This document shows positions 1 to 6,913 of a stretch of 15,019 bases of DNA, piece by piece. A program made the position numbers and the translations under genes. Below the pieces are notes generated by a model, which was not told where the DNA came from, ran no database searches, and saw nothing but the letters and a program-made list of their open reading frames with translations. The stretch's first letter is position 1. Each line of letters begins with the position of its first letter. The DNA lies in assembly GCA_945957335.1 (NCBI GenBank), contig CAMFLJ010000057.1, positions 1 through 15,019 of the forward strand, given 5' to 3'. The DNA is from an uncultured Actinomycetes bacterium (lineage in GTDB: Bacteria > Actinomycetota > Acidimicrobiia > Acidimicrobiales > Acidimicrobilacustridaceae).

Positions 1-435
1 GCCCACGATCTGGCGGCGCGCCATGTCGAGGATGCGCTTGGTGACGCCGCGGGTGGCGTCGGAGACGATGTCGTCGATGCCGGCGCGCTTGGCCAGGCCG
101 GCCACGTCGACCTTGGCGAGCAGCGGGTCGAGGTCGACCTCGGCGAGCAGGGCGTTGAGGTCGATCCGCTCGATCAGGGCCTGCACGTCGAGGCGGCCGG
201 TGAGCTGGTCGAGGTCGATGCGGGCCACGAGGGCGTCGACGTCGATGCGATCGAGCAGGGCGTCGATGTCGATCCGTGCCAGGAGGGCGTCGACGTCGAT
301 GTTGGCCATCAGCTTGTCGAGGTCGACCTCGCTGATCAGCCGGTCGACGTCGACCTTGGAGACCACGCCGTCGACGTCGACGGCGTCGACGACAGGGTTG
401 ATCACGGCGCCGAGGAGGCGTTCGACCGGGTTCAC
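1..435 (-). CDS. Nonapeptide-repeat protein, N-terminal part (possibly RDD family), C-terminus outside window
   Basis: Reading leftward from a GTG at 435, an open frame of 145 codons runs off the left edge. After a short start (MNPVERLLGAVINP), residues 19-117 are eleven consecutive 9-residue units of the form [VIL]-D-[VLI]-[DNQA]-x-[LV]-x-x-[KREN], for example IDVDALLAR and IDIDALLDR. Residues 118-145 leave the repeat and end in a basic helix-like stretch (KRILDMARRQIVG). There is no signal peptide and no membrane span in the visible part. From memory, some actinobacterial RDD-domain membrane proteins carry similar IDVDALLAR-type repeats before their membrane domain, so an RDD-like C-terminus is plausible but not visible. 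The start was chosen because the repeats begin soon after it and a weak -10-like box (CAGGAT, 447-442) lies 6 nt upstream. The gene is divergent from the glycosyltransferase operon. Function is unknown. Confidence 0.75.
   Translation of the reverse strand, partial: MNPVERLLGAVINPVVDAVDVDGVVSKVDVDRLISEVDLDKLMANIDVDALLARIDIDALLDRIDVDALVARIDLDQLTGRLDVQALIERIDLNALLAEVDLDPLLAKVDVAGLAKRAGIDDIVSDATRGVTKRILDMARRQIVG
85..381 (-). repeat. 27-bp imperfect tandem repeats (eleven units) encoding nonapeptides
   Basis: The DNA shows recurring GTCGACGTCGAC-like blocks every 27 bases. Read on the minus strand they encode eleven 9-residue units (residues 19-117 of the protein above). Units differ at many codons while the hydrophobic-Asp-hydrophobic-Asp pattern is kept, so this is a coding repeat under protein-level selection rather than a recent array expansion. 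Confidence 0.9.
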
Positions 436-441
436 GCCCCA

Positions 442-447
442 ATCCTG
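442..447 (-). promoter_or_regulatory. Weak -10-like box for the nonapeptide-repeat gene
   Basis: CAGGAT on the minus strand lies 6 nt before the GTG at 435. It departs from TANNNT at its first base, so it is the weakest of the -10 boxes seen in this window. No Shine-Dalgarno sequence fits in the gap, which is consistent with a leaderless transcript. Confidence 0.3.
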
Positions 448-511
448 GCAGGTCGGGCGGCGGGGCCGCCCGTGGGCCGCTCCGACGTCACCCGTCGCGG
501 TCGGGCCGGGT

Positions 512-517
512 TAGCGT
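512..517 (+). promoter_or_regulatory. -10 box TAGCGT of a leaderless promoter for the glycan operon
   Basis: TAGCGT ends 8 nt before the ATG at 526, so transcription would be expected to start at or next to the start codon. No clear TTGACA-like -35 and no Shine-Dalgarno are seen. The same TAGCGT hexamer stands at the same distance before mshA and proC. Confidence 0.6.
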
Positions 518-525
518 CGCGGGGG

Positions 526-1782
526 ATGGCGTCCAGCACCGAGATCGAGGCCCCGCCGCGCGCGCCCGGGCGCTCGCAGTGGGTCGACGCCCTGCTCGTG
601 TTCGCCGTGGTGGTGGCCGCGGTGACCTTCGCCGTGTGGCTCGGCGGCCGGGGCCCGGTGGCCGCGCCGGAGAACCACGACCTCGCCGGTTACCCGGGCT
701 CGGGCCTCTTCGGCGGGTGGTTCCGCTACGACGGCCGCTGGTACTACGACATCGCGACCAACGGCTACTTCTTCGCGGGCCCGAAGTCGCAGTCGTCGGC
801 GGCGTTCTTCCCGGCGTACCCGACGGTGCTGTGGGCGCTGCACGCGGTCACCGGGGTGTCGGTGAAGCTGCTCGGCACGCTCGTCACCCTGGCGTGCGGT
901 GCCGGCGTGGTGGTGCTGTTCCGCCGGTGGTGCGCCGACCGGGTCGAGCCCCGGGTGGCGATGATCGCCACCGTCACCCTGCTGCTCTACCCCTACGCCT
1001 TCTACCTGATGGGCGCGATCTACGCCGACGCCCTCTTCCTGCTGGCGGCCATCGGCGCGTTCGTCCTGCTCGAGCGCGGCCACCCGGTGCTCGCCGGTCT
1101 GGCCGGCGCCGTCGCCACCGCGGCGCGCCCCGTCGGCCTGGCGGTGATCCTCGGCCTGGTGGCCGTCACCCTGTGGCGCCGCCACGTCGTGGCCCGGCGG
1201 GAGGGCAAGGTGCACCTCGACCTGCGTGCCCTGCGCCCGGCCGACGCCGGCGTGCTGCTCTCGGTGGGCGGGCTGCTCGGCTGGATGACCTACCTCGGCG
1301 TGCGCTTCGGGCACCCGTTCGCGTTCGAGGAGGTGCAGCAGGCCCCCGGCTGGGACCAGGCCGGCGGCCCCCGCACCTGGTTCAAGGTCACCTGGTTCCA
1401 GCAGCTGAAGCACCTGCCCGGGTGGATGGCCGACTGGTGGCGCACCGGCGACGACACCACGTTCCTGAAGACCCAGTACGCCGTCACCGTGCTGCTCCAG
1501 GGCCTGCTGGTCCTGTTCTTCCTCTTCCTGGCCTACCGGGCGTGGCGGCGCTTCGGTTGGGGCTACGGCGTCTACTCGGTCGCCCTCCTGGCGATCCCGC
1601 TGCTCGGCACGAAGGACTTCATGGGGACCGGGCGCTACCTCCTGGCGGCCTTCCCCTGCTACCTCGCGCTGGGCGAGATGCTGTCCGGGCGCACCGTGCT
1701 GAGGCGGCTCGTGTGGGTGGCCTCGGGGGTGATCCTGCTCGGGTGGGCCTTCGCCTTCGGCCGGGGCTACTACGTTGCCTGA
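526..1782 (+). CDS. PIG-V-like polytopic mannosyltransferase (GT-C fold)
   Basis: A 418-residue integral membrane protein with roughly nine or ten hydrophobic spans (first about residues 20-40, last about 398-415). The first extracytoplasmic loop holds the hallmark of PIG-V-type GT-C enzymes: an acidic residue in RYDGRWYYDIATNGY (residues 67-81), then SAAFFPAYP (91-99). Members of this family transfer mannose from a polyprenyl- or dolichyl-phosphate donor on the outer face of the membrane. The start at 526 is preferred over an in-frame one at 472 because TAGCGT lies 8 nt upstream and the extra 18 residues (GRSDVTRRGRAG...) look like promoter DNA. It heads a rightward operon; the next gene, 5 nt on, encodes the type of enzyme that makes lipid-phosphate sugar donors. 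The acceptor is unknown, and the sugar is inferred from family only. Confidence 0.8.
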   Translation: MASSTEIEAPPRAPGRSQWVDALLVFAVVVAAVTFAVWLGGRGPVAAPENHDLAGYPGSGLFGGWFRYDGRWYYDIATNGYFFAGPKSQSSAAFFPAYPTVLWALHAVTGVSVKLLGTLVTLACGAGVVVLFRRWCADRVEPRVAMIATVTLLLYPYAFYLMGAIYADALFLLAAIGAFVLLERGHPVLAGLAGAVATAARPVGLAVILGLVAVTLWRRHVVARREGKVHLDLRALRPADAGVLLSVGGLLGWMTYLGVRFGHPFAFEEVQQAPGWDQAGGPRTWFKVTWFQQLKHLPGWMADWWRTGDDTTFLKTQYAVTVLLQGLLVLFFLFLAYRAWRRFGWGYGVYSVALLAIPLLGTKDFMGTGRYLLAAFPCYLALGEMLSGRTVLRRLVWVASGVILLGWAFAFGRGYYVA

Positions 1783-1787
1783 TCGCC

Positions 1788-2606
1788 ATGGCGCATTTCG
1801 AGAGCCTCACGATCTTCTATCCGATGTGGAACGAGGAAGCCACGATCGAGCGCGCCGTCGGCGCGGCGTTCGAGGCTGGTGACCAGCTCGTCGCCAGCGG
1901 CGAGATCGGCCGCTACGACGTCGTCATCGTCGACGACGCGTCCACCGACGCCACCGGGGCCATCGCCGACTCGCTCGCCTCGTCCGATCCTCGCGTCTCG
2001 GTCGTGCACCACCCCACGAACCGCAAGCTCGGCGGCTCGCTCAAGACCGGCTTCGCCCACTCCACCGGCGAGCTGATCCTCTACACCGACGCCGACCTGC
2101 CCTTCGACATGGCCGAGGTCGCGAAGGCCGTGCGCCTCATGCGCATCTACGAGGCCGACATCGTCAGCGCCTACCGCTTCGACCGCACGGGCGAGGGCGC
2201 CCGCCGGCTCGTCTACAGCTACGTCTACAACCAGCTCGTGCAGGCCATGTTCGGGCTGCGGCTGCGCGACATGAACTTCGCCTTCAAGCTGGTGCGCCGC
2301 TCGGTGTTCGACCACGTCGAGCTCCGCAGCGAGGGCTCGTTCATCGACGTCGAGCTCCTGGCCCGGGCCCAGCGCCTCGGGTTCCGAATCGTGCAGTTCG
2401 GCGTCGACTACTTCCCGCGCACCCGTGGCATCTCGACGCTCTCCTCGAACGCCGTCATCGCCAAGATCGTGCGCGAGATGCTCGAGCTGCGCTCCGACCT
2501 CCAGTCGCTGCAGCCGCTCCCGCCGGACGTGCTGGCCCACCCCGAGGCCTTCACCGACGAGCTGCGCGACCACCTCGCCGATCCCGACGGGCCGGAGCCC
2601 ACGTGA
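1788..2606 (+). CDS. GT2 glycosyltransferase, polyprenyl-phosphate-sugar synthase type
   Basis: A 272-residue GT-A family 2 enzyme. It has the N-terminal Rossmann-like start with NEE (15-17), the nucleotide-binding VIVDDAS (47-52) and the metal-binding DAD (YTDADLP, 100-105). The later part holds DMNFAFKLVRR and SEGSFIDVELLARA, typical of dolichyl-phosphate mannose synthase (DPM1) and GtrB-like enzymes. Unlike GtrB, no C-terminal membrane spans are visible; the tail is acidic and soluble-looking (about 245-272). It would be cytoplasmic and make a lipid-phosphate-linked hexose from a nucleotide sugar. The ATG at 1788 lies 5 nt after the stop of the GT-C gene, and its stop overlaps the next start (GTGA), so coupling is likely. 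The obvious inference is that it charges the donor used by the GT-C upstream. The exact sugar cannot be read from the sequence. Confidence 0.85.
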   Translation: MAHFESLTIFYPMWNEEATIERAVGAAFEAGDQLVASGEIGRYDVVIVDDASTDATGAIADSLASSDPRVSVVHHPTNRKLGGSLKTGFAHSTGELILYTDADLPFDMAEVAKAVRLMRIYEADIVSAYRFDRTGEGARRLVYSYVYNQLVQAMFGLRLRDMNFAFKLVRRSVFDHVELRSEGSFIDVELLARAQRLGFRIVQFGVDYFPRTRGISTLSSNAVIAKIVREMLELRSDLQSLQPLPPDVLAHPEAFTDELRDHLADPDGPEPT

Positions 2607-3463
2607 GCGGAGGCGCTGGCCGGCGGGCCCTGCTCGTGGTCAACGCCGACGACTACGGGCTGACCGAGGGCGTGTCGCGGGCGATCCTCGACGCCCACCG
2701 CGACGGCATCGTCACCTCCACGTCGGTGCTGGCGCTGGCCCCCGGGTTCGCCCCGAGCGTCGGGTGGCTGCAGGACGCACCCGGGCTCGGCACCGGCGCC
2801 CACCTCGCCGCGGTGGGCGAGGACCCGCCGCTGCTGTCGGCCCGCGAGGTGCCCACGCTCGTCGACAAGAAGGGCCGCATGTGGTCGTCGTGGCGGGTGT
2901 TCCTGCCCCGCGCCGCGGCCGGTCGCATCGACCCCGACGACCTGCGCCGCGAGTTCGGTGCCCAGATCGAGGCCATCGCCGGCGCTGGCGTCACGATCGA
3001 CCACCTCGACACCCACCAGAACATCCATCTGTGGCCCATGGTCAGCGACGTCGTGCTCGAGCTCGGTGAGCAGCACGGCGTGCGCACGGTGCGCGTCACC
3101 CGCTCCACCGCCAAGAGCCCGGTCGGCATCACCGTGAAGCGCCTCGCCACCCGGCTCGAGGGCCTGCTGCGCGAGCGCGGCTGGGTGTGGCCGGAGGCCT
3201 CGACCGGGCTCGACGAGGCCGGCTGCCTCGAGCTGGGCGCCATGGTCGGCGCCCTCTCCCGCCTGGCCGCCACCGGCGCCCGCAGCGCCGAGCTGGCCAC
3301 CCACCCCGGTGGCGCCGACGATCCCGCCCGCGAGCGCTACCGCTGGTCGTACCAGTGGGAGGACGAGCTCGCCGCCCTGCGCTCGGCCACCGTGCGCGCC
3401 GCCGTCGACGAGCTCGGGTTCGAGCTCGGCACCTTCGCCGACCTCGTGGAGGAGGCCTCGTGA
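2603..3463 (+). CDS. YdjC/ChbG-family carbohydrate deacetylase
   Basis: A 286-residue protein of the YdjC/ChbG family, metal-dependent enzymes that remove N-acetyl groups from amino sugars. The family landmarks are present: VNADDYGLTEGV (residues 13-24) with the Asp pair at 16-17, GAHL (65-68), IDHLDTHQNIHLWP (132-145) with its His residues, and ELATHPGG (230-237). Length is normal for the family. The GTG start overlaps the stop of the GT2 gene by 4 nt (GTGA), and its own stop overlaps the methyltransferase start the same way, so the three are probably translated as a coupled block. There is no signal peptide, so it should act in the cytoplasm. In this setting it may deacetylate a GlcNAc- or GalNAc-type unit of the glycan; that substrate is an inference. 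Confidence 0.85.
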   Translation: MSGGAGRRALLVVNADDYGLTEGVSRAILDAHRDGIVTSTSVLALAPGFAPSVGWLQDAPGLGTGAHLAAVGEDPPLLSAREVPTLVDKKGRMWSSWRVFLPRAAAGRIDPDDLRREFGAQIEAIAGAGVTIDHLDTHQNIHLWPMVSDVVLELGEQHGVRTVRVTRSTAKSPVGITVKRLATRLEGLLRERGWVWPEASTGLDEAGCLELGAMVGALSRLAATGARSAELATHPGGADDPARERYRWSYQWEDELAALRSATVRAAVDELGFELGTFADLVEEAS

Positions 3464-4146
3464 AGCCGCCCCGTTCTGCCGCTGCCCGCCGTGTGCTCGC
3501 CCTCTGGGACGACGCCGAGTTCGGCGACCGCTTCCACACCAAGGCGCGGTGGTGGAGCGCGCCCTTCGCCGCCCTCGAGCGCGAGGTGCCGCTCTCGGGC
3601 GACATCCTCGAGATCGGCTGCGGCCACGGCGTGTTCAGCACGTACATGGCCCTCTGCTCGCCCTCGCGGCACGTCGTGGGGGTCGACATCGACGCCCACA
3701 AGATCGAGCGGGGCGTGCTCGCCGACGCCAACCTGAAGCCGGGCGAGGCCGACGTGGAGCTGCGGGTGTCGCCCTCGGGCGAGGTGCCGCGCATCGAGGG
3801 CGGGTGGCGGGCCATCGTGTTCGCCGACGTGCTCTACCTGCTCACCCGCGAGCGCCGGGAGGCGCTGCTGGCCGAGTGCGCCGACGCCCTCGCTCCCGAC
3901 GGGCTCCTCATCGTGAAGGAGGTCGACACCACCCCGGTGCTGAAGGCGAAGATCGCCCAGCTCCAGGAGGTGCTGGCCACCCGGGTGCTGCGGATCACCG
4001 ACGGCGACGCGCTCGACTTCCCGTCGGGCACCGAGCTGGAGGGCGTGGTCGCGGATCTCGGCCTCGACGCCACCCTCAAGCGGATCGACCGCGGCTACCT
4101 GCACCCGCACTGCGTCGTGGTCGGGCACCGGCCGGCCGACGGCTGA
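3460..4146 (+). CDS. Class I SAM-dependent methyltransferase
   Basis: A 228-residue protein with a Rossmann methyltransferase core. Motif I is ILEIGCGHGVFS (49-60), followed by VVGVDID (about 73-79), the usual acidic end of strand beta-2 that binds the ribose of SAM. IVFADVLYLL corresponds to motif IV, and LLIVKEVD to the later strand after the helix ADALAPDG. The GTG start overlaps the deacetylase stop (GTGA). No substrate-specific motif is recognised, so the target could be a sugar, a lipid or a quinone-like ring. Its place between a deacetylase and an AarF/UbiB-type kinase allows either a glycan-modifying or an isoprenoid-quinone-related role. Family call is firm; substrate unknown. Confidence 0.8.
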   Translation: MKPPRSAAARRVLALWDDAEFGDRFHTKARWWSAPFAALEREVPLSGDILEIGCGHGVFSTYMALCSPSRHVVGVDIDAHKIERGVLADANLKPGEADVELRVSPSGEVPRIEGGWRAIVFADVLYLLTRERREALLAECADALAPDGLLIVKEVDTTPVLKAKIAQLQEVLATRVLRITDGDALDFPSGTELEGVVADLGLDATLKRIDRGYLHPHCVVVGHRPADG

Positions 4147-4165
4147 CGAGGCGGCGGTCCCGGTC

Positions 4166-5554
4166 GTGGCGTCGGGTCGTCGGCGCCCACCCGGTGAGCG
4201 GGCCGAGGCGTGGCGGCGCCAGGCCCGGGTGTGGCGCCTCACCGCCCGCCGGGGCGTGCACTGGGCCTGGACCAAGGTGCGCGGCCGCACCGTCGGCGCC
4301 CGCCGCCGGGCCGAGCTGGAGGAGCAGTTCGCCATCCGCACGGCCGAGGACGTGGCCGCCGAGCTGGGCGAGATGAAGGGCGCGGCCATGAAGCTCGGCC
4401 AGATGGTGGGCTTCGTCACCGACGGCCTGCCGCCGGCCGCGCAGGAGGCCTTCGCCCAGCTGCAGCAGGACGTGCCGCCGATGGCGCCGAGCCTGGCCGA
4501 GCAGGTCGTGGTCGACGAGCTGGGTGACCGGCCCGAGCGGCTCTTCCTCGACTGGGACCCGGTGCCGGTCGCGGCGGCGTCGATCGGCCAGGTGCACCGG
4601 GCGGTGATGCCCGACGGCCGCAGGGTGGCGGTGAAGGTGCAGTACCCGGGCGTCGACCAGGCCATCCGCAACGACCTCGACCACGCCGAGCGGCTCTACG
4701 GGCTGTTCTCCGCGTTCACCCTGTCGGGCATCGACGCCCACGCGCTCGTCGACGAGCTGCGGGCCCGCATGGGCGACGAGCTCGACTACCGCCACGAGGC
4801 CGCCGCCCAGGCCGCGTTCGCCGAGCGCTACCGCGGCCACCCGTTCGTGCGCGTGCCCGCGGTGGTGCCGGAGCGGTCGGGGCGGCGCGTGCTCACCAGC
4901 GAGTGGGTCGACGGCGCCACGTTCTCGGAGCTGCTCGCCGACGGCTCGCCCGCCGAGCACCAGCACGTGGGGGAGGTGCTGTTCCGCTTCGCCCAGGGCT
5001 CGCTGCACGAGCACCGCGAGTTCAACGGCGACCCCCACCCCGGCAACTACCGGTTCCACGACGACGGCACGGTGACCTTCCTCGACTTCGGGCTGGTGAA
5101 GCGCATGTCCGACGGCGAGTACGCCTCGCTTGTGCCGATCATCGACAACGTGCTCGGCTCCGACGCGCCGGGGTTGGTGCGGGCCATGGAGGTGGCCGGG
5201 TTCCTGCACGCCGGCCACGGCCTCGACCCCGAGCGCGTGCTGCGCACGGTGAGCGCCCCCTACGTCGCGTACGTGCCCGACGAGTACACGTTCACGCCCG
5301 AGTACACCCGCGACGCCATGACCTCGTTGCTCGACGTGCGCGGCCCCTACGCCGACGTGCTCGCCGCCCTCGACATGCCACCGTCGTTCGTGCTGCTCGA
5401 CCGTGTGGTGTGGGGCCTCAGCTCGATGCTCGGCCGCCTGCACGCCCGCAACCGGTGGCGGGGCATCCTCGTGGAGTACCTGCACGGCACCCCGCCGGTG
5501 ACCGAGCTGGGCCGCGCCGAGGACGAGTGGCGCCGCCGGCGCCGGGGCGCCTGA
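4166..5554 (+). CDS. AarF/UbiB/ABC1-family atypical kinase
   Basis: A 462-residue member of the AarF/ABC1/COQ8 protein-kinase-like family. It has the family-specific KxGQ motif (KLGQ, 76-79), the Ala-rich loop that replaces the normal glycine loop (AAASIGQV, 136-143), the catalytic Lys (VAVKVQYPG, Lys157), the catalytic loop NGDPHPGN (287-294) and the metal-binding DFG (307-309). Family members support isoprenoid quinone synthesis or lipid handling in bacteria and mitochondria; ATPase activity is better documented than protein phosphorylation. No transmembrane helix is obvious. The GTG start lies 19 nt after the methyltransferase stop, with a GAGG-type purine stretch at 4149-4152, so it probably belongs to the same operon as its last gene. 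It ends 3 nt from the stop of a convergent gene. The partner in this organism is unknown. Confidence 0.88.
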   Translation: MASGRRRPPGERAEAWRRQARVWRLTARRGVHWAWTKVRGRTVGARRRAELEEQFAIRTAEDVAAELGEMKGAAMKLGQMVGFVTDGLPPAAQEAFAQLQQDVPPMAPSLAEQVVVDELGDRPERLFLDWDPVPVAAASIGQVHRAVMPDGRRVAVKVQYPGVDQAIRNDLDHAERLYGLFSAFTLSGIDAHALVDELRARMGDELDYRHEAAAQAAFAERYRGHPFVRVPAVVPERSGRRVLTSEWVDGATFSELLADGSPAEHQHVGEVLFRFAQGSLHEHREFNGDPHPGNYRFHDDGTVTFLDFGLVKRMSDGEYASLVPIIDNVLGSDAPGLVRAMEVAGFLHAGHGLDPERVLRTVSAPYVAYVPDEYTFTPEYTRDAMTSLLDVRGPYADVLAALDMPPSFVLLDRVVWGLSSMLGRLHARNRWRGILVEYLHGTPPVTELGRAEDEWRRRRRGA

Positions 5555-5570
5555 GGCTCAGAACAGGCGC
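5547..5570. terminator. Candidate bidirectional terminator hairpin over two convergent stops
   Basis: GCGCCTG (5547-5553) pairs with CAGGCGC (5564-5570) across a 10-nt loop. The stem or loop includes both stop codons: TGA of the kinase (5552-5554) and TGA of the leftward metallopeptidase (5560-5558). There is no T-tract on either side, so it is an actinobacterial-style GC hairpin at best. Being symmetric, it could serve both transcripts. Confidence 0.5.
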
Positions 5571-6199
5571 TCGGCCAGGCCGGCGTCGTCGGCCTCCGCC
5601 GCGGCCTCGTCGGGCTCGTCGGTGGCGGCCGCGGTGTCGGTCGCGGCGTCGGGGTCGAGGTCGTGCTCCAGCCCGGTGTCGTCGTCGACCTCGTCGGGAG
5701 GCCGGCCGGCCTCGGCGTAGGACTGGGCGATGAGGAAGCCCCGCGCCCGCTCGGCCTTCGGGTAGCGGTCGACGAGGGCGTGGAAGGGGGCCGAGTGGTC
5801 GGCGTGCACGAGGTGGGCGAGCTCGTGCACCAGGACGTAGTCGAGGACCCACGGCGGCCACGCCGCCAGGCGGGTGGAGATGCGGATGTGGCCGGTCGAC
5901 GGCGTGCACGAGCCCCAGCGGGCGCGCTGCTCGGCCCACGTGACCTGCTCGGGGAGGGGCAGCCCGTAGCGGCGGGCGAGCACGGCGGCACGGTCGGGGA
6001 GGTCGACCGACGACGCCTGGTAGCGCCGCTCGAGGCGGCCCACGAGCTCCTCGATGTGGCGGTCGAGCTCGTCGGCGTCGATGCCGGCGGGGGCCTGGAC
6101 GCGGATGATGCCGTCGACCATCGACGCCTGCACGGTCTTGCGGCGGCGTCGGCTGAACACGACCTCGACGGGGAGGCGGGAGCGGTGGGGGAGGGCCAC
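5558..6199 (-). CDS. YgjP-like zinc metallopeptidase (DUF45/WLM/SprT-like)
   Basis: A 213-residue protein of the YgjP (DUF45) family. It carries the characteristic RARWGSC (92-98) before the zinc site, the zinc-binding HELAH (125-129) with catalytic Glu126, and a third ligand five residues on (His135 in VHADHS), followed by FHALVDRYP. Residues from about 164 to the end are an acidic, Ala/Asp-rich low-complexity tail (DEVDDDTGLEHD... DEPDEAAAEADDAG) that is not part of the usual fold. There is no signal peptide, so it is cytoplasmic. The GTG start follows the phosphatase stop by one base, so the two are likely co-transcribed and coupled. Substrates of this family are poorly known, and nothing here narrows them. 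Confidence 0.87.
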   Translation of the reverse strand: MALPHRSRLPVEVVFSRRRRKTVQASMVDGIIRVQAPAGIDADELDRHIEELVGRLERRYQASSVDLPDRAAVLARRYGLPLPEQVTWAEQRARWGSCTPSTGHIRISTRLAAWPPWVLDYVLVHELAHLVHADHSAPFHALVDRYPKAERARGFLIAQSYAEAGRPPDEVDDDTGLEHDLDPDAATDTAAATDEPDEAAAEADDAGLAERLF

Positions 6200-6200
6200 G

Positions 6201-6791
6201 TCAGATCTGGCTGGGGATGGTGAGCTCGTCGTCGTCGACCAGCACGAGCCGGTCGCCGAGCACGAGGCGGTCGCCGGTGTGGGTGGCGCGGCGGCCGCCG
6301 AGGTTGGGCATGCGCTCCCACGGGAGGCCGCCGTCGCGCTCGACGGCGCCGATGAGCCCGCCGTGGGTGACGACGAGGACCTCGGCCCCGTCGTACTCGG
6401 CGTGGACGCGGTCGAGGGCGGCGCGGGCCCGCACGATGAGGGTCTCGTGGCCCTCGTAGCCGGGCGGTCGGCGGTCGGCGGCCAGGTACCCGGGCCAGCC
6501 CTCCTCGATCTCGGAGCGGGTGAGGCCCTCCCACTCGCCGGCGTCGCGCTCGGCCAGGTCGGCCTCGACCACCACCGGCCCGACGCCGATCTGCGAGCTG
6601 ATGATGCGGGCCGTGTCGAGGGCCCGCTGGAGGGGCGACGCGACGATGACGTCGACCGCGCCGACGCGCCCCGCGGCGTGCAGGGCCTGGAGGCGGCCGA
6701 GCTCGGTGAGGGCGGGGTCGGCGGTGCCCTGCCAACGGCCCAGCGCGTTCCATTCGGACTGCCCGTGGCGGACGAGGAGCATCTCGGTCAC
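6201..6791 (-). CDS. Histidine phosphatase (phosphoglycerate mutase-like)
   Basis: A 196-residue histidine-phosphatase superfamily protein. The catalytic RHG motif is in MLLVRHGQSEWN (residues 4-15), the phosphate-pocket Arg in SPLQRALDTARI, the acid/base Glu region in AERDAGEWEG, and the second catalytic His in VLVVTHGGLIGA. Length is normal for the family. It could act on phosphosugars, phosphoglycerate derivatives or nucleotides; the substrate cannot be read from the motifs. I placed the start at GTG 6791 rather than at any upstream in-frame codon because TACCTT lies 7 nt before it and the catalytic RHG then falls near the N-terminus, as expected. It is transcribed away from the MoaD-like gene, and its stop is 1 nt before the metallopeptidase start. 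Confidence 0.87.
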   Translation of the reverse strand: MTEMLLVRHGQSEWNALGRWQGTADPALTELGRLQALHAAGRVGAVDVIVASPLQRALDTARIISSQIGVGPVVVEADLAERDAGEWEGLTRSEIEEGWPGYLAADRRPPGYEGHETLIVRARAALDRVHAEYDGAEVLVVTHGGLIGAVERDGGLPWERMPNLGGRRATHTGDRLVLGDRLVLVDDDELTIPSQI

Positions 6792-6798
6792 GACGCCG

Positions 6799-6804
6799 AA
6801 GGTA
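6799..6804 (-). promoter_or_regulatory. -10 box TACCTT of a leaderless promoter for the phosphatase
   Basis: TACCTT on the minus strand (6804 to 6799) ends 7 nt before the GTG at 6791. No Shine-Dalgarno or TTGACA-like -35 is evident. The spacing predicts an mRNA beginning at or beside the start codon. Confidence 0.6.
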
Positions 6805-6813
6805 CCCGCGCCC

Positions 6814-6850
6814 TGTGACAGCTCCGGACCGGGGGGCGTCGGTGTGACAG
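6814..6850. promoter_or_regulatory. Two copies of TGTGACAG between divergent promoters
   Basis: TGTGACAG occurs at 6814-6821 and 6843-6850, starts 29 bp apart, inside the 122-bp divergent gap between the phosphatase and the MoaD-like gene. The core is an odd palindrome (CTGT-G-ACAG in the first copy, TGT-G-ACA in the second). A pair of operator half-sites for a regulator shared by both genes is possible; no regulator is identified. Confidence 0.25.
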
Positions 6851-6899
6851 GTGCCCGCGGGCGAGCGCGGGGCCCTGGGGTGCCGGCAGGGCGCGGAAC

Positions 6900-6905
6900 T
6901 ACGCT
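6900..6905 (+). promoter_or_regulatory. -10 box TACGCT of a leaderless promoter for the MoaD-like gene
   Basis: TACGCT ends 8 nt before the GTG at 6914. There is no purine-rich Shine-Dalgarno in between (GCTCGGCC), so translation would begin on a leaderless transcript. The box also decides this start over an in-frame upstream one at 6851. Confidence 0.6.
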
Positions 6906-6913
6906 GCTCGGCC

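Noticed and set aside
85..381. Regular 27-bp periodicity considered as a CRISPR array or non-coding satellite
   Set aside because: There are no constant repeats separated by unique spacers; units are contiguous, multiples of three and translate to a consistent nonapeptide.
23..514. A long Arg/Ser-rich reading frame on the plus strand
   Set aside because: It is the reverse of the nonapeptide-repeat gene. Its composition (Ser, Arg, Thr runs) is what antisense GTCGAC repeats give, while the minus strand has a clear protein-level repeat.
511..1413. Long antisense frame over the mannosyltransferase, and similar ones over most genes
   Set aside because: Gly/Arg/His-rich or Ala/Glu/Gly-rich composition with no motifs; such frames are expected opposite real genes at this GC content.
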